DNA of 25,142 nt from Paracoccaceae bacterium. Lineage in GTDB: Bacteria; Pseudomonadota; Alphaproteobacteria; Rhodobacterales; Rhodobacteraceae. Position 1 is the stretch's first letter, and every line of letters starts with the position of its first letter. The notes beneath the pieces are model-generated. The model worked only from the letters and a program-made list of their open reading frames with translations. It did not search any database and had not been told where the DNA came from. Where the stretch lies: positions 1 through 25,142 of the forward strand of contig DAOUQK010000011.1 in the NCBI GenBank assembly GCA_030625695.1, written 5' to 3'. A program made the translations under genes and the position numbers. This document shows, piece by piece, positions 7,415 through 15,477 of the stretch.

Positions 7415-8929
7415 ATGGCTGACGGCGACGATATTCGTAAAATGGCGCACCCGCTAGAGATTCCACGGCTGGCTTGTGGGGCGATGGCGGACTTGGAGCC
7501 GTTCCGCGCCAAGCCAGAGCATCAGGAACCGCTGGGGTTTCCAGGCGAGTTGGTGGAAAACTGGAAAGAAAAGGCGCTGGAAAAGATGGCCGATCTGGCC
7601 AGCAAAAACCGCGCGTTTCAGGTTTATCTTGAAACCTGTGTGAAGTGTGGCGCTTGCACCGATAAGTGCCATTATTTCCTTGGCACGGGTGACCCCAAGA
7701 ATATGCCGGTGGCACGCCAAGACCTGTTGCGGTCCGTCTATCAGCGGTATTTCACTTTTGCAGGCAAGTATTTCCCGAAACTGGTCGGCGCGCGTGATTT
7801 GACCGAGGATGTTCTGAACGAATGGTATTCCTATTATCACCAGTGTTCTGAATGTCGTCGTTGTTCGGTGTTCTGCCCGTATGGCATTGATACCGCCGAG
7901 ATAACCATGGCCGCGCGTGATATCATGGCGCATATCGGCATCGGCCAGAAATACAGCAACGAGATTATCGGCAAAGTCCATAAAATTGGCAATAACTTGG
8001 GGCTAAACCCCAAGGCGCTGCGGGCGACGCTGGAAGACCTTGAGGAAGACCTTGAGGATGAAACCGGCATTTCTGTACGCATTCCTTTGGATGAAAAAGG
8101 CGCCGATATCCTGCTGATCACGCCGAGTGCGGATTTCTTTGCCGAGCCGCATATCGACGGGTTGCTGGGCTATGCCAAGGTGTTTCACGAGGCCGGGGTT
8201 AGCTGGACGGTAAGTTCTTATGCGTCCGAGGCGGCCAACTTTGGTCTGTTCATCGGGTCATATGAACAGATGCGCGAAATTTCCATTCGTATCCGTGATG
8301 CGGCCAAGGATTTGGGCGTTAAACGGATTATCTTTGGCGAATGTGGCCATGCGTGGCGGGTCGGCTATTCTTTCCTGAACACATTGGCAGGGCCGTTTGA
8401 TTTTCTTGACCCGAACTATCCTGTGCCGCAGCATATTCTGGATTTCACCTGGCAGGAAATTCAAAAAGGCACGCTGAATATTGATAAGTCGCGCAACGAT
8501 GATATCCGCCTGACCTATCACGATAGTTGTAACGTGGCGCGCGCGTCGCGGATCACCGATGAACCGGGCAGTCAGTTTGAAATTCCGCGCAACGTGATCA
8601 AGGCCGTGTGCAACAATTTCTATGAGATGGAACGCACAACCACCCATGAAAGCACCCTGTGTTGTGGCGGTGGTGGGGGCCTTCTGACCGACGACCTGAT
8701 GGAGCTGCGCACAAAAGGCGCGAGCCCGAGGATGACAGCGGTGCAGCAAGTGACAGAGGACCACGGAGTGACGCATATGGCGGCGATCTGTGCGATCTGT
8801 AAAACCCAGTTTTCCAAGATCATGCCTAAATTTGGCTATGAAATGGATTCGATCCTTTCAGTCCATCAATTGGTTTCGAACGCAATAATACTGACAGGTC
8901 AGGATCCTGACAGAGAAGTCGATGAATAA
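7415..8929 (+). CDS. dsrK: Iron-sulfur subunit DsrK (HdrD-like)
   Basis: DsrK is the cytoplasm-facing catalytic subunit of DsrMKJOP and is thought to act on the DsrC disulfide/trisulfide. The protein is 504 aa. Two ferredoxin clusters are carried by C75, C78, C81, C85 (CVKCGACTDKC) and C144, C147, C150, C154 (CSECRRCSVFC). The heterodisulfide-reductase-like CCG features follow: C310 (FGECGHAW), C372 (HDSCN), C416 and C417 (LCCGGGGG), and C459 and C462 (CAICK), which would bind a noncubane cluster. An acidic helix occurs near residues 206-218. The 3' end contains a 14-bp perfect palindrome at 8898-8911. The next gene starts after 40 bp. Confidence 0.96.
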   Translation: MADGDDIRKMAHPLEIPRLACGAMADLEPFRAKPEHQEPLGFPGELVENWKEKALEKMADLASKNRAFQVYLETCVKCGACTDKCHYFLGTGDPKNMPVARQDLLRSVYQRYFTFAGKYFPKLVGARDLTEDVLNEWYSYYHQCSECRRCSVFCPYGIDTAEITMAARDIMAHIGIGQKYSNEIIGKVHKIGNNLGLNPKALRATLEDLEEDLEDETGISVRIPLDEKGADILLITPSADFFAEPHIDGLLGYAKVFHEAGVSWTVSSYASEAANFGLFIGSYEQMREISIRIRDAAKDLGVKRIIFGECGHAWRVGYSFLNTLAGPFDFLDPNYPVPQHILDFTWQEIQKGTLNIDKSRNDDIRLTYHDSCNVARASRITDEPGSQFEIPRNVIKAVCNNFYEMERTTTHESTLCCGGGGGLLTDDLMELRTKGASPRMTAVQQVTEDHGVTHMAAICAICKTQFSKIMPKFGYEMDSILSVHQLVSNAIILTGQDPDREVDE

Positions 8930-8969
8930 GGTTAGAACGCGAAAAATCGCGACAGCGGAGGGATAAGAT

Positions 8970-10919
8970 ATGAAAGACGAAGATCTCACATTTCTGAAGT
9001 TCACCGAAGGGGAAACCCCGAACGATATGGAACTGGATGAGAAGATTCTCATGCAGGACACGTCTTATAAATGTCCGACTTATATTCATCGCACCCCACC
9101 TTGTCAGGGGTCGTGCCCGGCTGGCGAAGATATTCGTGGCTGGCTTAATATTGTTCGTGGCATTGAAAAACCGCCGGTTGATGGCGACGGCAATGAGATG
9201 GACTGGAAGGACTATGCGTTTCTGCGGTCTACCGATGCCAACCCGTTCCCGGCGATTATGGGCCGGGTTTGCCCGGCCCCTTGCGAAGATGGTTGTAACC
9301 GTAATGAAGTTGAGGATCACGTTGGTATCAACGCGGTTGAGCATTTCATCGGCGATCATGCGCTTGAAAACAAGTTGTCCCTGCGTGGGGCGGGGCCGGA
9401 TACCGGCAAACATATTGCCTTGATCGGTGGCGGCATTGCCAGCCTGACGGCGGCCTATCAATTGCGTCGGCTCGGTCACGCCGCGACGATCTTTGAAGCG
9501 CATGACAAATTGGGCGGAATGATGCGTTACGGCATCCCCGGTTACCGGACGCCACGCGAGGTGCTGGATGGTGAGATTAAGCGTATCCTCGACATGGGTG
9601 TTACGGTCAAAACCGGCGTCAAGATTGGCAAAGACATCCAATTTGAAGACCTCGAGCGGGACTATGACGCCGTGTTTGTCGGCATTGGCGCCCAAAGCGG
9701 AACGCCGATCCCTATTCCCGGCGCGGCCGAGGCCAGCAATTGCATTAGCGGCGTGGCGTTTCTTGAGGCATTCAACGACGGACGTTTGCAGCACGGTGCC
9801 CAAAAGGTTCTGGTGATTGGCGGCGGCGATACGGCGATGGACGTGGCGGCAGTTGCCCGGCGTTTGGGGCACATCAAACAAAGCCATGAAAAGGATCGCC
9901 CGGAATATGTGATTCTGGGCCAGACGGCGCATGACGTGGCCAGCGTGGCCAAGCGGCAGGGTGCGGATGTAACGGTGGTATATCGCCGTCCCGTTGACAA
10001 GATGCCTGCCACCAAGGACGAAGTTCGCCATGTGCGCGCCGAGGGGGTCGAGATCATCGGCTCTTTGGTGCCACTAGAGGTGGTAATGGAAGGGCCTGAC
10101 CGGGCCAAGGCGCTGCGCGTTGCCACCGCCGATTGGTCGACCGGCAAGATGCAGATCGTCGAGGGTTCCGAGCAGGATATCGAATGTGATCTGATCGTTG
10201 CGGCGATTGGTCAGGTCGGTGATCTGCAAGGCCTGGAAGAACTGGACAACGGCTGGGGCCTGATCAACGCGGACGAACATTTCCGCTGGCCGGATCGCAA
10301 GGGTATCTTTGTTGCCGGCGACGTGATCAAGCCGCATTTGCTGACCACCGCCGTGGGGCAGGCGTCAATCGCTGTGAATGCGATTGACCATTATCTGCGC
10401 GGCGAAGAACAGGAAAAGCCGCCAAAGGTGAATGTGCATCACTTCGACCTGCTGGAAAAGCTGCGCGAAAGCGGGCATGAGCCGGGCGAATATGATCATG
10501 TGGCGCGTGAAGGCACGGACAGTGCTGACTATGCGGTGCATAACTATGATGATCGCGCGTATAATCAGATCGTACCATCGGACGAATTGTTCCTTGGACA
10601 CTGGCAGTATGATGCGCGATTCCACCGAAAAGAAAACCATATCGGCGATCAGAATGTCCTGGGGCATTTTGACGAACGCCTTTATGGTCCAGACTCGGAT
10701 CAGGCCCGCAAAGAGGCCGATCGGTGCATGTCTTGTGGCATGTGCTTTGAATGCGATAACTGCGTGATTTACTGTCCGCAGGACGCGATTTTCCGGGTGA
10801 AAAAGTCTGACAGGACTCACGGGCGTTACGTTGACACGGACTATGGCAAATGCATCGGTTGCCATATCTGCGCTGATGTTTGCCCATCTGGATACATCAA
10901 AATGGGGCTGGGCGAGTAA
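8970..10919 (+). CDS. dsrL: DsrL copy A: NAD(P)H:acceptor oxidoreductase with YRR motif
   Basis: DsrL is the iron-sulfur flavoprotein that takes electrons from reverse DsrAB to NAD(P)+. The protein is 649 aa. The N-terminal cluster cysteines are C35, C45, C49 and C101, C105, C109 (RVCPAPCEDGC). The FAD Rossmann motif is GGGIAS at 153-158, and the pyridine nucleotide motif is GGGDTA at 284-289. VVYRRPVDKM places YRR at 338-340. The second FAD motif is GIFVAGDV near 445. A C-terminal two-cluster ferredoxin domain has C586, C589, C592, C602 and C628, C631, C634, C638. The YRR motif is reported to define NADP(H)-dependent DsrL-2. The third glycine of GxGxxG is Ser158, which is unusual. It sits 27 bp before a second dsrL. 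RBS is GGAGGGATAAGAT. Confidence 0.93.
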   Translation: MKDEDLTFLKFTEGETPNDMELDEKILMQDTSYKCPTYIHRTPPCQGSCPAGEDIRGWLNIVRGIEKPPVDGDGNEMDWKDYAFLRSTDANPFPAIMGRVCPAPCEDGCNRNEVEDHVGINAVEHFIGDHALENKLSLRGAGPDTGKHIALIGGGIASLTAAYQLRRLGHAATIFEAHDKLGGMMRYGIPGYRTPREVLDGEIKRILDMGVTVKTGVKIGKDIQFEDLERDYDAVFVGIGAQSGTPIPIPGAAEASNCISGVAFLEAFNDGRLQHGAQKVLVIGGGDTAMDVAAVARRLGHIKQSHEKDRPEYVILGQTAHDVASVAKRQGADVTVVYRRPVDKMPATKDEVRHVRAEGVEIIGSLVPLEVVMEGPDRAKALRVATADWSTGKMQIVEGSEQDIECDLIVAAIGQVGDLQGLEELDNGWGLINADEHFRWPDRKGIFVAGDVIKPHLLTTAVGQASIAVNAIDHYLRGEEQEKPPKVNVHHFDLLEKLRESGHEPGEYDHVAREGTDSADYAVHNYDDRAYNQIVPSDELFLGHWQYDARFHRKENHIGDQNVLGHFDERLYGPDSDQARKEADRCMSCGMCFECDNCVIYCPQDAIFRVKKSDRTHGRYVDTDYGKCIGCHICADVCPSGYIKMGLGE

Positions 10920-10946
10920 CGCCCGGCACCGGTAAGCGAGCAAGGT

Positions 10947-12890
10947 ATGAGCATGAACAAACCCAACCTGACATTTCGGCGCTTTGAGGGCGGTGAAACC
11001 CCTGCGGACTGGGATCTGGAAGACAAAATCTTTCAGGGCGATACCACGCACAAATGCCCGACTTACGTGAATAAAACGCCCCCCTGTCAGGGGTCGTGCC
11101 CATCGGGCCACGAAATTCGCGGCTGGTTGGCGATTGCCCGCGGCATGGACAAATCCCCGGTCGAAGGCATGGCCTGGCAGGAATATGCGTTTCAGCGCAT
11201 GGCGTCGGCCAACCCGTTTCCGGCCACCATGGGCCGGGTGTGCCCCGCGCCGTGCGAAGCTGGCTGTAACCGTAACGAGGTGGATGATTACGTCGGCATC
11301 AACGCGGTTGAGCAATATGTCGGTGACTGGGCTAACGAGAACAACATCAAGCTGCTGAGCGCGGGTGTTGATACCGGTAAAAAGATCGCCGTTATCGGCG
11401 GCGGGCCTGCGGGTCTTTCGGCTGCGTATTACCTGCGTCTTGACGGGCATGCGGTCACGATCTTTGAATCGCATTCCGAACTGGGTGGCATGATGCGTTA
11501 CGGCATCCCGGGATACCGGACGCCGCGTTCCATGCTGGACAGTGAAATTGGCCGGATCATCGACCTTGGGGTCGAGGTGCGCCTTGAAACTGTTGTCGGC
11601 GCTGACGTGTCGGTGGATGATCTGGAACGTGATTACGACGCGATTTATTGGGCGATTGGTGCCCAATCGGGCCGCTCTTTGCCGATTCCCGGCTGGGAAG
11701 GCACCGAAAACTGCATCAACGGCATCGAATTTCTGGACGCGTTCAACCAGGGCTATGTTCTGGGTACGGCGCAGAATGTTCTGGTCATTGGTGGTGGCGA
11801 TACATCTGTGGACGTGGCCTCGGTGGCGCGCCGTTTGGGCCATATTACTAAGCCGGGCACGCCCGAGCGCAGCGACGGCACGGTGATTAATTTCACCGGT
11901 CAGGACGTTGCCGGATCGCTGACCCGCGAGGGGATGAAGGCGACGCTGACGTCGCTGTTCCCGATCGAGGAAATGACCGCCGCCGCGCACGAGCGTGAAG
12001 ACGCCAAACGCGAAGGCGTGGACATTCGCGGTTCTGTTATGCCGCTTGAGGTGATCAAGGACGACCAAGGCCGGGCCGTTGCCATGCGCATGTGCGAATG
12101 CGACATGGTCAAAGGGCGGCCAGTGCCGCGCGAGGGAACCGAGTTTGAGATCAAGGTTGATATCGTCATCGCCGCCATCGGTCAGATGGGCAATTTCGAC
12201 GGGATCGAAGGCATGGACGGGGGCAAAGGGTTCATTGACGCCACGCCAACCTTTCAGGTCGAAGGGCGTGAAAAGCACTTTGCCGGTGGTGACATTCTTA
12301 AGCCGCACCTGCTGACCACGGCCATCGGCCATGGCCGCATAGGGGCCGAAGTGATCACCGATTTCCTGGATGACGGAGAGGTGGCCAAGCGTCCCAAGGT
12401 CGACGTGCACCACTTTAACCTGATGCAGGAATTGCAGCAGCGTGACCATTCGCCCAATCCTTACGATCAACTGGCAACACGCGGCACGGACAGCGCTGAC
12501 TTTGCGGTGCACAACTACGAAGACCGCAGCGACAAGCAGATCATCCCGCATGACGAGCTGTTTAAGGGTCACTTTGATTTTGTCAAACGCGAGGTACGCG
12601 GTGAAGTACATATCGAGCGGGACGAGGTTCTTGGCAATTTCGAAGAACGCATCATCGGTCTGGCCGAGGAGCAGGCGCAGAAAGAGGGCGAGCGTTGCAT
12701 GTCCTGTGGCATGTGCCTTGAGTGCGACAACTGCGTGATCTATTGCCCGCAGGACGCGGTGCATCGGGTCGCCAAGGCGGACCGGACGGTGGGGCGGTAT
12801 GTTTATACTGACTATTCCGCCTGCATCGGTTGCCATATCTGTGCGGACGTTTGCCCAAGCGGATTCATCAAGATGGGGCTGGGCGAGTGA
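10947..12890 (+). CDS. dsrL: DsrL copy B: NAD(P)H:acceptor oxidoreductase without YRR
   Basis: This second, complete DsrL is 647 aa. It shares the architecture of copy A: cysteines C37, C47, C51 and C99, C103, C107; canonical FAD motif GGGPAG (151-156); GGGDTS (282-287); and a C-terminal ferredoxin domain with CMSCGMCLECDNC and CIGCHICADVC. By eye the copies are nearly identical in the cofactor motifs and the ferredoxin domain but strongly diverged at about residues 300-420. Where copy A has YRR, this copy has S336-L337-F338 within TLTSLFPIEEM, followed by EREDAKREGVDIRGSVMPLE. That resembles my memory of the NAD(H)-preferring DsrL-1A of Allochromatium. The start is ATG 10947 (MSMNKPNLTF); ATG 10953 is an alternative. 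The stop overlaps dsrJ by 4 bp. Confidence 0.94.
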   Translation: MSMNKPNLTFRRFEGGETPADWDLEDKIFQGDTTHKCPTYVNKTPPCQGSCPSGHEIRGWLAIARGMDKSPVEGMAWQEYAFQRMASANPFPATMGRVCPAPCEAGCNRNEVDDYVGINAVEQYVGDWANENNIKLLSAGVDTGKKIAVIGGGPAGLSAAYYLRLDGHAVTIFESHSELGGMMRYGIPGYRTPRSMLDSEIGRIIDLGVEVRLETVVGADVSVDDLERDYDAIYWAIGAQSGRSLPIPGWEGTENCINGIEFLDAFNQGYVLGTAQNVLVIGGGDTSVDVASVARRLGHITKPGTPERSDGTVINFTGQDVAGSLTREGMKATLTSLFPIEEMTAAAHEREDAKREGVDIRGSVMPLEVIKDDQGRAVAMRMCECDMVKGRPVPREGTEFEIKVDIVIAAIGQMGNFDGIEGMDGGKGFIDATPTFQVEGREKHFAGGDILKPHLLTTAIGHGRIGAEVITDFLDDGEVAKRPKVDVHHFNLMQELQQRDHSPNPYDQLATRGTDSADFAVHNYEDRSDKQIIPHDELFKGHFDFVKREVRGEVHIERDEVLGNFEERIIGLAEEQAQKEGERCMSCGMCLECDNCVIYCPQDAVHRVAKADRTVGRYVYTDYSACIGCHICADVCPSGFIKMGLGE

Positions 12891-13378
12891 CACTGTTTAT
12901 ACGTCTGGCATTGCTGTTCGCCTTTTCGTTTGGCGCGGGGTCTTTGGCGGCTCAGGAGCGGTCTTCGTTGCTGCCGGATATTCCGGCGGCCAGCGGTGAG
13001 CCGCATGCCGAGGGCAATGAATACTGGCGGCGCAATCATATGGACCTGATGAAGCATGACCGGGATTCGACCCTGCGCGACGGGGATCGCGAAATTGCTG
13101 CCAGCCTGAAGGGCTGTTTTGATTGCCATGCGGCGAAAGATGATGCCGGGCAGGTTGTAACCTATGAAAGCGAGCAGCATTTTTGCCGGGCGTGTCATGA
13201 TTACGTTGCCGTCAAGGTTGATTGTTTCATGTGTCACCGGTCAACCCCGGACGGGGTTGATGAACATGCTCTACAGGCGGCAATCCTGCCCAAGAAGCCA
13301 CTGGATTCAACGGATGTTCAGGGTGTGATCGCCTATTTGAACCAAACTGAGTCCAAGCCTACGGAGGCAGGGGAATGA
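12887..13378 (+). CDS. dsrJ: Periplasmic trihaem cytochrome c DsrJ
   Basis: DsrJ is the periplasmic cytochrome c subunit of DsrMKJOP. From GTG 12887 the product is 163 aa, with an N-terminal hydrophobic signal/anchor segment (residues 2-22, TLFIRLALLFAFSFGAGSLAA). Three haem-binding motifs follow: CFDCH 77-81, CRACH 100-104 and CFMCH 113-117. The start is chosen because GTGA overlaps the dsrL stop by 4 bp and places the hydrophobic segment at the N terminus; starting further upstream would bury it. dsrO overlaps the 3' end by 4 bp, so the three genes are probably translationally coupled. Confidence 0.94.
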   Translation: MTLFIRLALLFAFSFGAGSLAAQERSSLLPDIPAASGEPHAEGNEYWRRNHMDLMKHDRDSTLRDGDREIAASLKGCFDCHAAKDDAGQVVTYESEQHFCRACHDYVAVKVDCFMCHRSTPDGVDEHALQAAILPKKPLDSTDVQGVIAYLNQTESKPTEAGE

Positions 13379-14121
13379 AGATTCCAACCCTAAAAGGGGC
13401 TGATATCAGCCGCCGTGATTTTCTGCGCAGCGGCGCAGCTGTGGCCACGGCCACGCTTGCGCCGGGTGTGACATTGATGGCGTTTGGCGGGTCCGAGGCA
13501 CATGCAGCGGCAGATGCCGACAAACGCTGGGGTCTGTTGATTGACGCCAACAAATGCGACGCTGATTGCGATGCCTGCGTGTCGGCCTGTTCCAAGGAAA
13601 ACGGCTGGGCTGGTGAGGGTAACCCCGAAACTGACCCGCAATGGATTCGCAAAATTACGATGCAAAACACATCGACGGGTCGCGAAGTGACCATGCCGAT
13701 GATGTGTCAGCATTGTGAAGAACCACCCTGCGTTGACGTCTGCCCGACCGGTGCGTCGTTCAAGCGGGTTGATGGCATTGTTCTGGTGGACAAGCACACC
13801 TGCATTGGCTGTCGGTATTGCATGATGGCCTGCCCGTTTGATGCCCGGTCTTTTGTGCATGAGCCTGTAATCAATCAGAAAAGCCACGCACCACGCGGGC
13901 AAGGTACGGTTGAAAGCTGTACGTTATGTGTGCACCGGATCGACAAAGGCGGGCGACCGGCGTGTGTCGAGGCGTGTGAGGCGACGGGCCATGAGGCAAT
14001 CATATTTGGCGATCTGAGAGACCCGGAAAGTGATATTTCCAAGCGTTTGGCGCAATATCCTTCGGTGGCTTTGCGGCCCGATCTCGATCTTAACCCGGGT
14101 GTCCGGTACACCAACCTTTAA
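13375..14121 (+). CDS. dsrO: Periplasmic ferredoxin subunit DsrO
   Basis: DsrO is the Tat-exported iron-sulfur subunit of DsrMKJOP that pairs with the membrane subunit DsrP. The 248-aa protein has a twin-arginine signal (ISRRDFLRSG, residues 11-20) followed by a hydrophobic stretch and a probable AHA cleavage site near residue 44. Sixteen cysteines form four cluster motifs: C61/C65/C68/C72, C111/C114/C119/C123, C143/C146/C149/C153 and C182/C185/C197/C201. ATG 13375 overlaps the dsrJ stop as ATGA. Confidence 0.95.
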   Translation: MKIPTLKGADISRRDFLRSGAAVATATLAPGVTLMAFGGSEAHAAADADKRWGLLIDANKCDADCDACVSACSKENGWAGEGNPETDPQWIRKITMQNTSTGREVTMPMMCQHCEEPPCVDVCPTGASFKRVDGIVLVDKHTCIGCRYCMMACPFDARSFVHEPVINQKSHAPRGQGTVESCTLCVHRIDKGGRPACVEACEATGHEAIIFGDLRDPESDISKRLAQYPSVALRPDLDLNPGVRYTNL

Positions 14122-14135
14122 GGGGCGATCCATCC

Positions 14136-15329
14136 ATGGAACGGACTATCTATCGCGAAATCGAAGCCACTGGCCGGGTCTGGGGCCTGGCCGTCATTCT
14201 GGTCGGCTTTGTTCTGGCCGCTTTGGCATCGTTTTTCTATGTCGAGCATTACGGGCATATCGTGACCGGCATGACCAATCGTATCGTTTGGGGCCTGCCG
14301 CATGTTTTTGCGATTTTCCTTATTGTTGCCGCGTCTGGCGCACTGAATGTGGCGTCGATTGCCTCGGTGTTTGAACAGAAAGCCTATCGACCCAAGGCGC
14401 GTCTGTCGGCGCTTATGGCGATGTCACTGTTGATCGGCGGGTTGATGATACTGGTGCTGGATTTGGGTCGGGCTGACCGGATACTCATTGCCGCTACCAC
14501 CTATAATTTCAGTTCGATCTTTGCCTGGAACCTGATCCTTTATACCGGGTTTCTTGGCATTGCCGGGGCGTATCTGTTCGCCCAAATGTCCAAATCCGTG
14601 CCCTATGCGGTCACCCGCAAAGTGGGGCTTTTGGCGTTTGTCTGGCGGCTGGCGCTGACCACGGGTACCGGTTCGATCTTTGGCTGGCTGGTGGCGCGCC
14701 CGGGCTATGACGCGGCGATCATGGCACCGATGTTCATCGCCATGTCGTTTGCTTTTGGACTGGCGATGTTCCTGCTGATGACGTCAACACTCTGCCGCCT
14801 GTCAGACCGGCCAATTGGCGACCAGTTGATGCAACGCCTTGGCCGCCTGTTGGCGGTGTTTGTGGCGGCAGTATTGTATTTCACAGCCGCGCGGCATCTG
14901 ACCAACCTTTATACAATGGAACATGCCGGGTTCGAACGGTTTACCTTGGTGGACGGTGGAATTTACACCACGTTGTTCTGGCTTGGTCAGATACTGATCG
15001 GCGGGTTACTTCCGTTGGCCATTTTGCTTCTTCCGGTCTTTGGTAAATCGCCCAAGGCACCTTTGGTTGCATCTGCCTTGGTTGTGATTGGCGGATTCGC
15101 GCAAATTTATGTGATCGTTATTGGCGGTCAGGCTTATCCGATGGAAGTGTTTCCGGGCTATGAAGTTGTCACCGGTTCAGGCATGAGCGGCATTGCCGAA
15201 TATACTCCCAGCCTGCCGGAGCTTCTGCTTGGCCTTGGTGGCGTCGCTGTGACGCTTCTGGCAGTCGGAGTGGGCACCAAAACCCTTCGGATTTTGCCTA
15301 CCAACCTGTCTGATGCCAATATAGGTTAG
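14136..15329 (+). CDS. dsrP: Membrane subunit DsrP (NrfD/PsrC family)
   Basis: DsrP is the NrfD-like quinone-interacting integral membrane subunit of DsrMKJOP. The protein is 397 aa with about ten hydrophobic helices. Helix 1 follows a short cytoplasmic N terminus (MERTIYREIEATGRVWGLAV). Between helices lies the family segment RPKARLSALMAMSLLIGGLM, and a conserved-looking Asp-Arg region follows (LDLGRADRILIA). dsrO ends 14 bp upstream. After the stop there are 25 bp before a 40-codon ORF that leads into dsrN, where relatives often go straight to dsrN. Confidence 0.94.
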   Translation: MERTIYREIEATGRVWGLAVILVGFVLAALASFFYVEHYGHIVTGMTNRIVWGLPHVFAIFLIVAASGALNVASIASVFEQKAYRPKARLSALMAMSLLIGGLMILVLDLGRADRILIAATTYNFSSIFAWNLILYTGFLGIAGAYLFAQMSKSVPYAVTRKVGLLAFVWRLALTTGTGSIFGWLVARPGYDAAIMAPMFIAMSFAFGLAMFLLMTSTLCRLSDRPIGDQLMQRLGRLLAVFVAAVLYFTAARHLTNLYTMEHAGFERFTLVDGGIYTTLFWLGQILIGGLLPLAILLLPVFGKSPKAPLVASALVVIGGFAQIYVIVIGGQAYPMEVFPGYEVVTGSGMSGIAEYTPSLPELLLGLGGVAVTLLAVGVGTKTLRILPTNLSDANIG

Positions 15330-15354
15330 GACGCTAAACATACTGAGCTGCCAT

Positions 15355-15477
15355 ATGAGCCAGGACATGCACCCTTTTGCCGAATACGTGGCGAACTTTG
15401 GTCGTGGCAAGACCAAACAGCGGCATCTGACGCTTGAGAGATCGTGCGGCAAATGCTTTGTGACGGCCATCGCATGA
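15355..15477 (+). pseudogene. 40-codon ORF resembling a TrpD2/YbiB-like N terminus, probably a remnant
   Basis: The frame reads MSQDMHPFAEYVANFGRGKT and then KQRHLTLE before ending in a cysteine-containing tail that looks like junk. The pattern FAxYVxxxGRGK...R.LTLEE resembles the first helices of glycosyl transferase family 3 proteins (anthranilate phosphoribosyltransferase-like TrpD2/YbiB). A one-base insertion after LTLE would give EIVRQMLCDG, which fits the expected next helix and is in the dsrN frame. The stop TGA overlaps the dsrN ATG. No clear ribosome binding site precedes ATG 15355. It is most likely a truncated, frameshifted relic kept as a coupling leader for dsrN. A genuine small protein cannot be excluded. 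Confidence 0.4.

Noticed and set aside
8970..12890. Recent exact duplication of dsrL
   Set aside because: The middle thirds of the two proteins differ strongly, including the nucleotide-binding region, so this is not a fresh tandem copy or an assembly artefact.
10365..12893. 842-codon open frame on the minus strand across the dsrL genes
   Set aside because: It mirrors the codon structure of two clearly real genes and has no recognisable domain, RBS or plausible composition (rich in His/Arg). It is a shadow frame.
15444..15473. Upstream GTG start for dsrN
   Set aside because: ATG 15474 gives the family-typical start near the P-loop and overlaps the preceding stop. The ten extra residues look like relic sequence.
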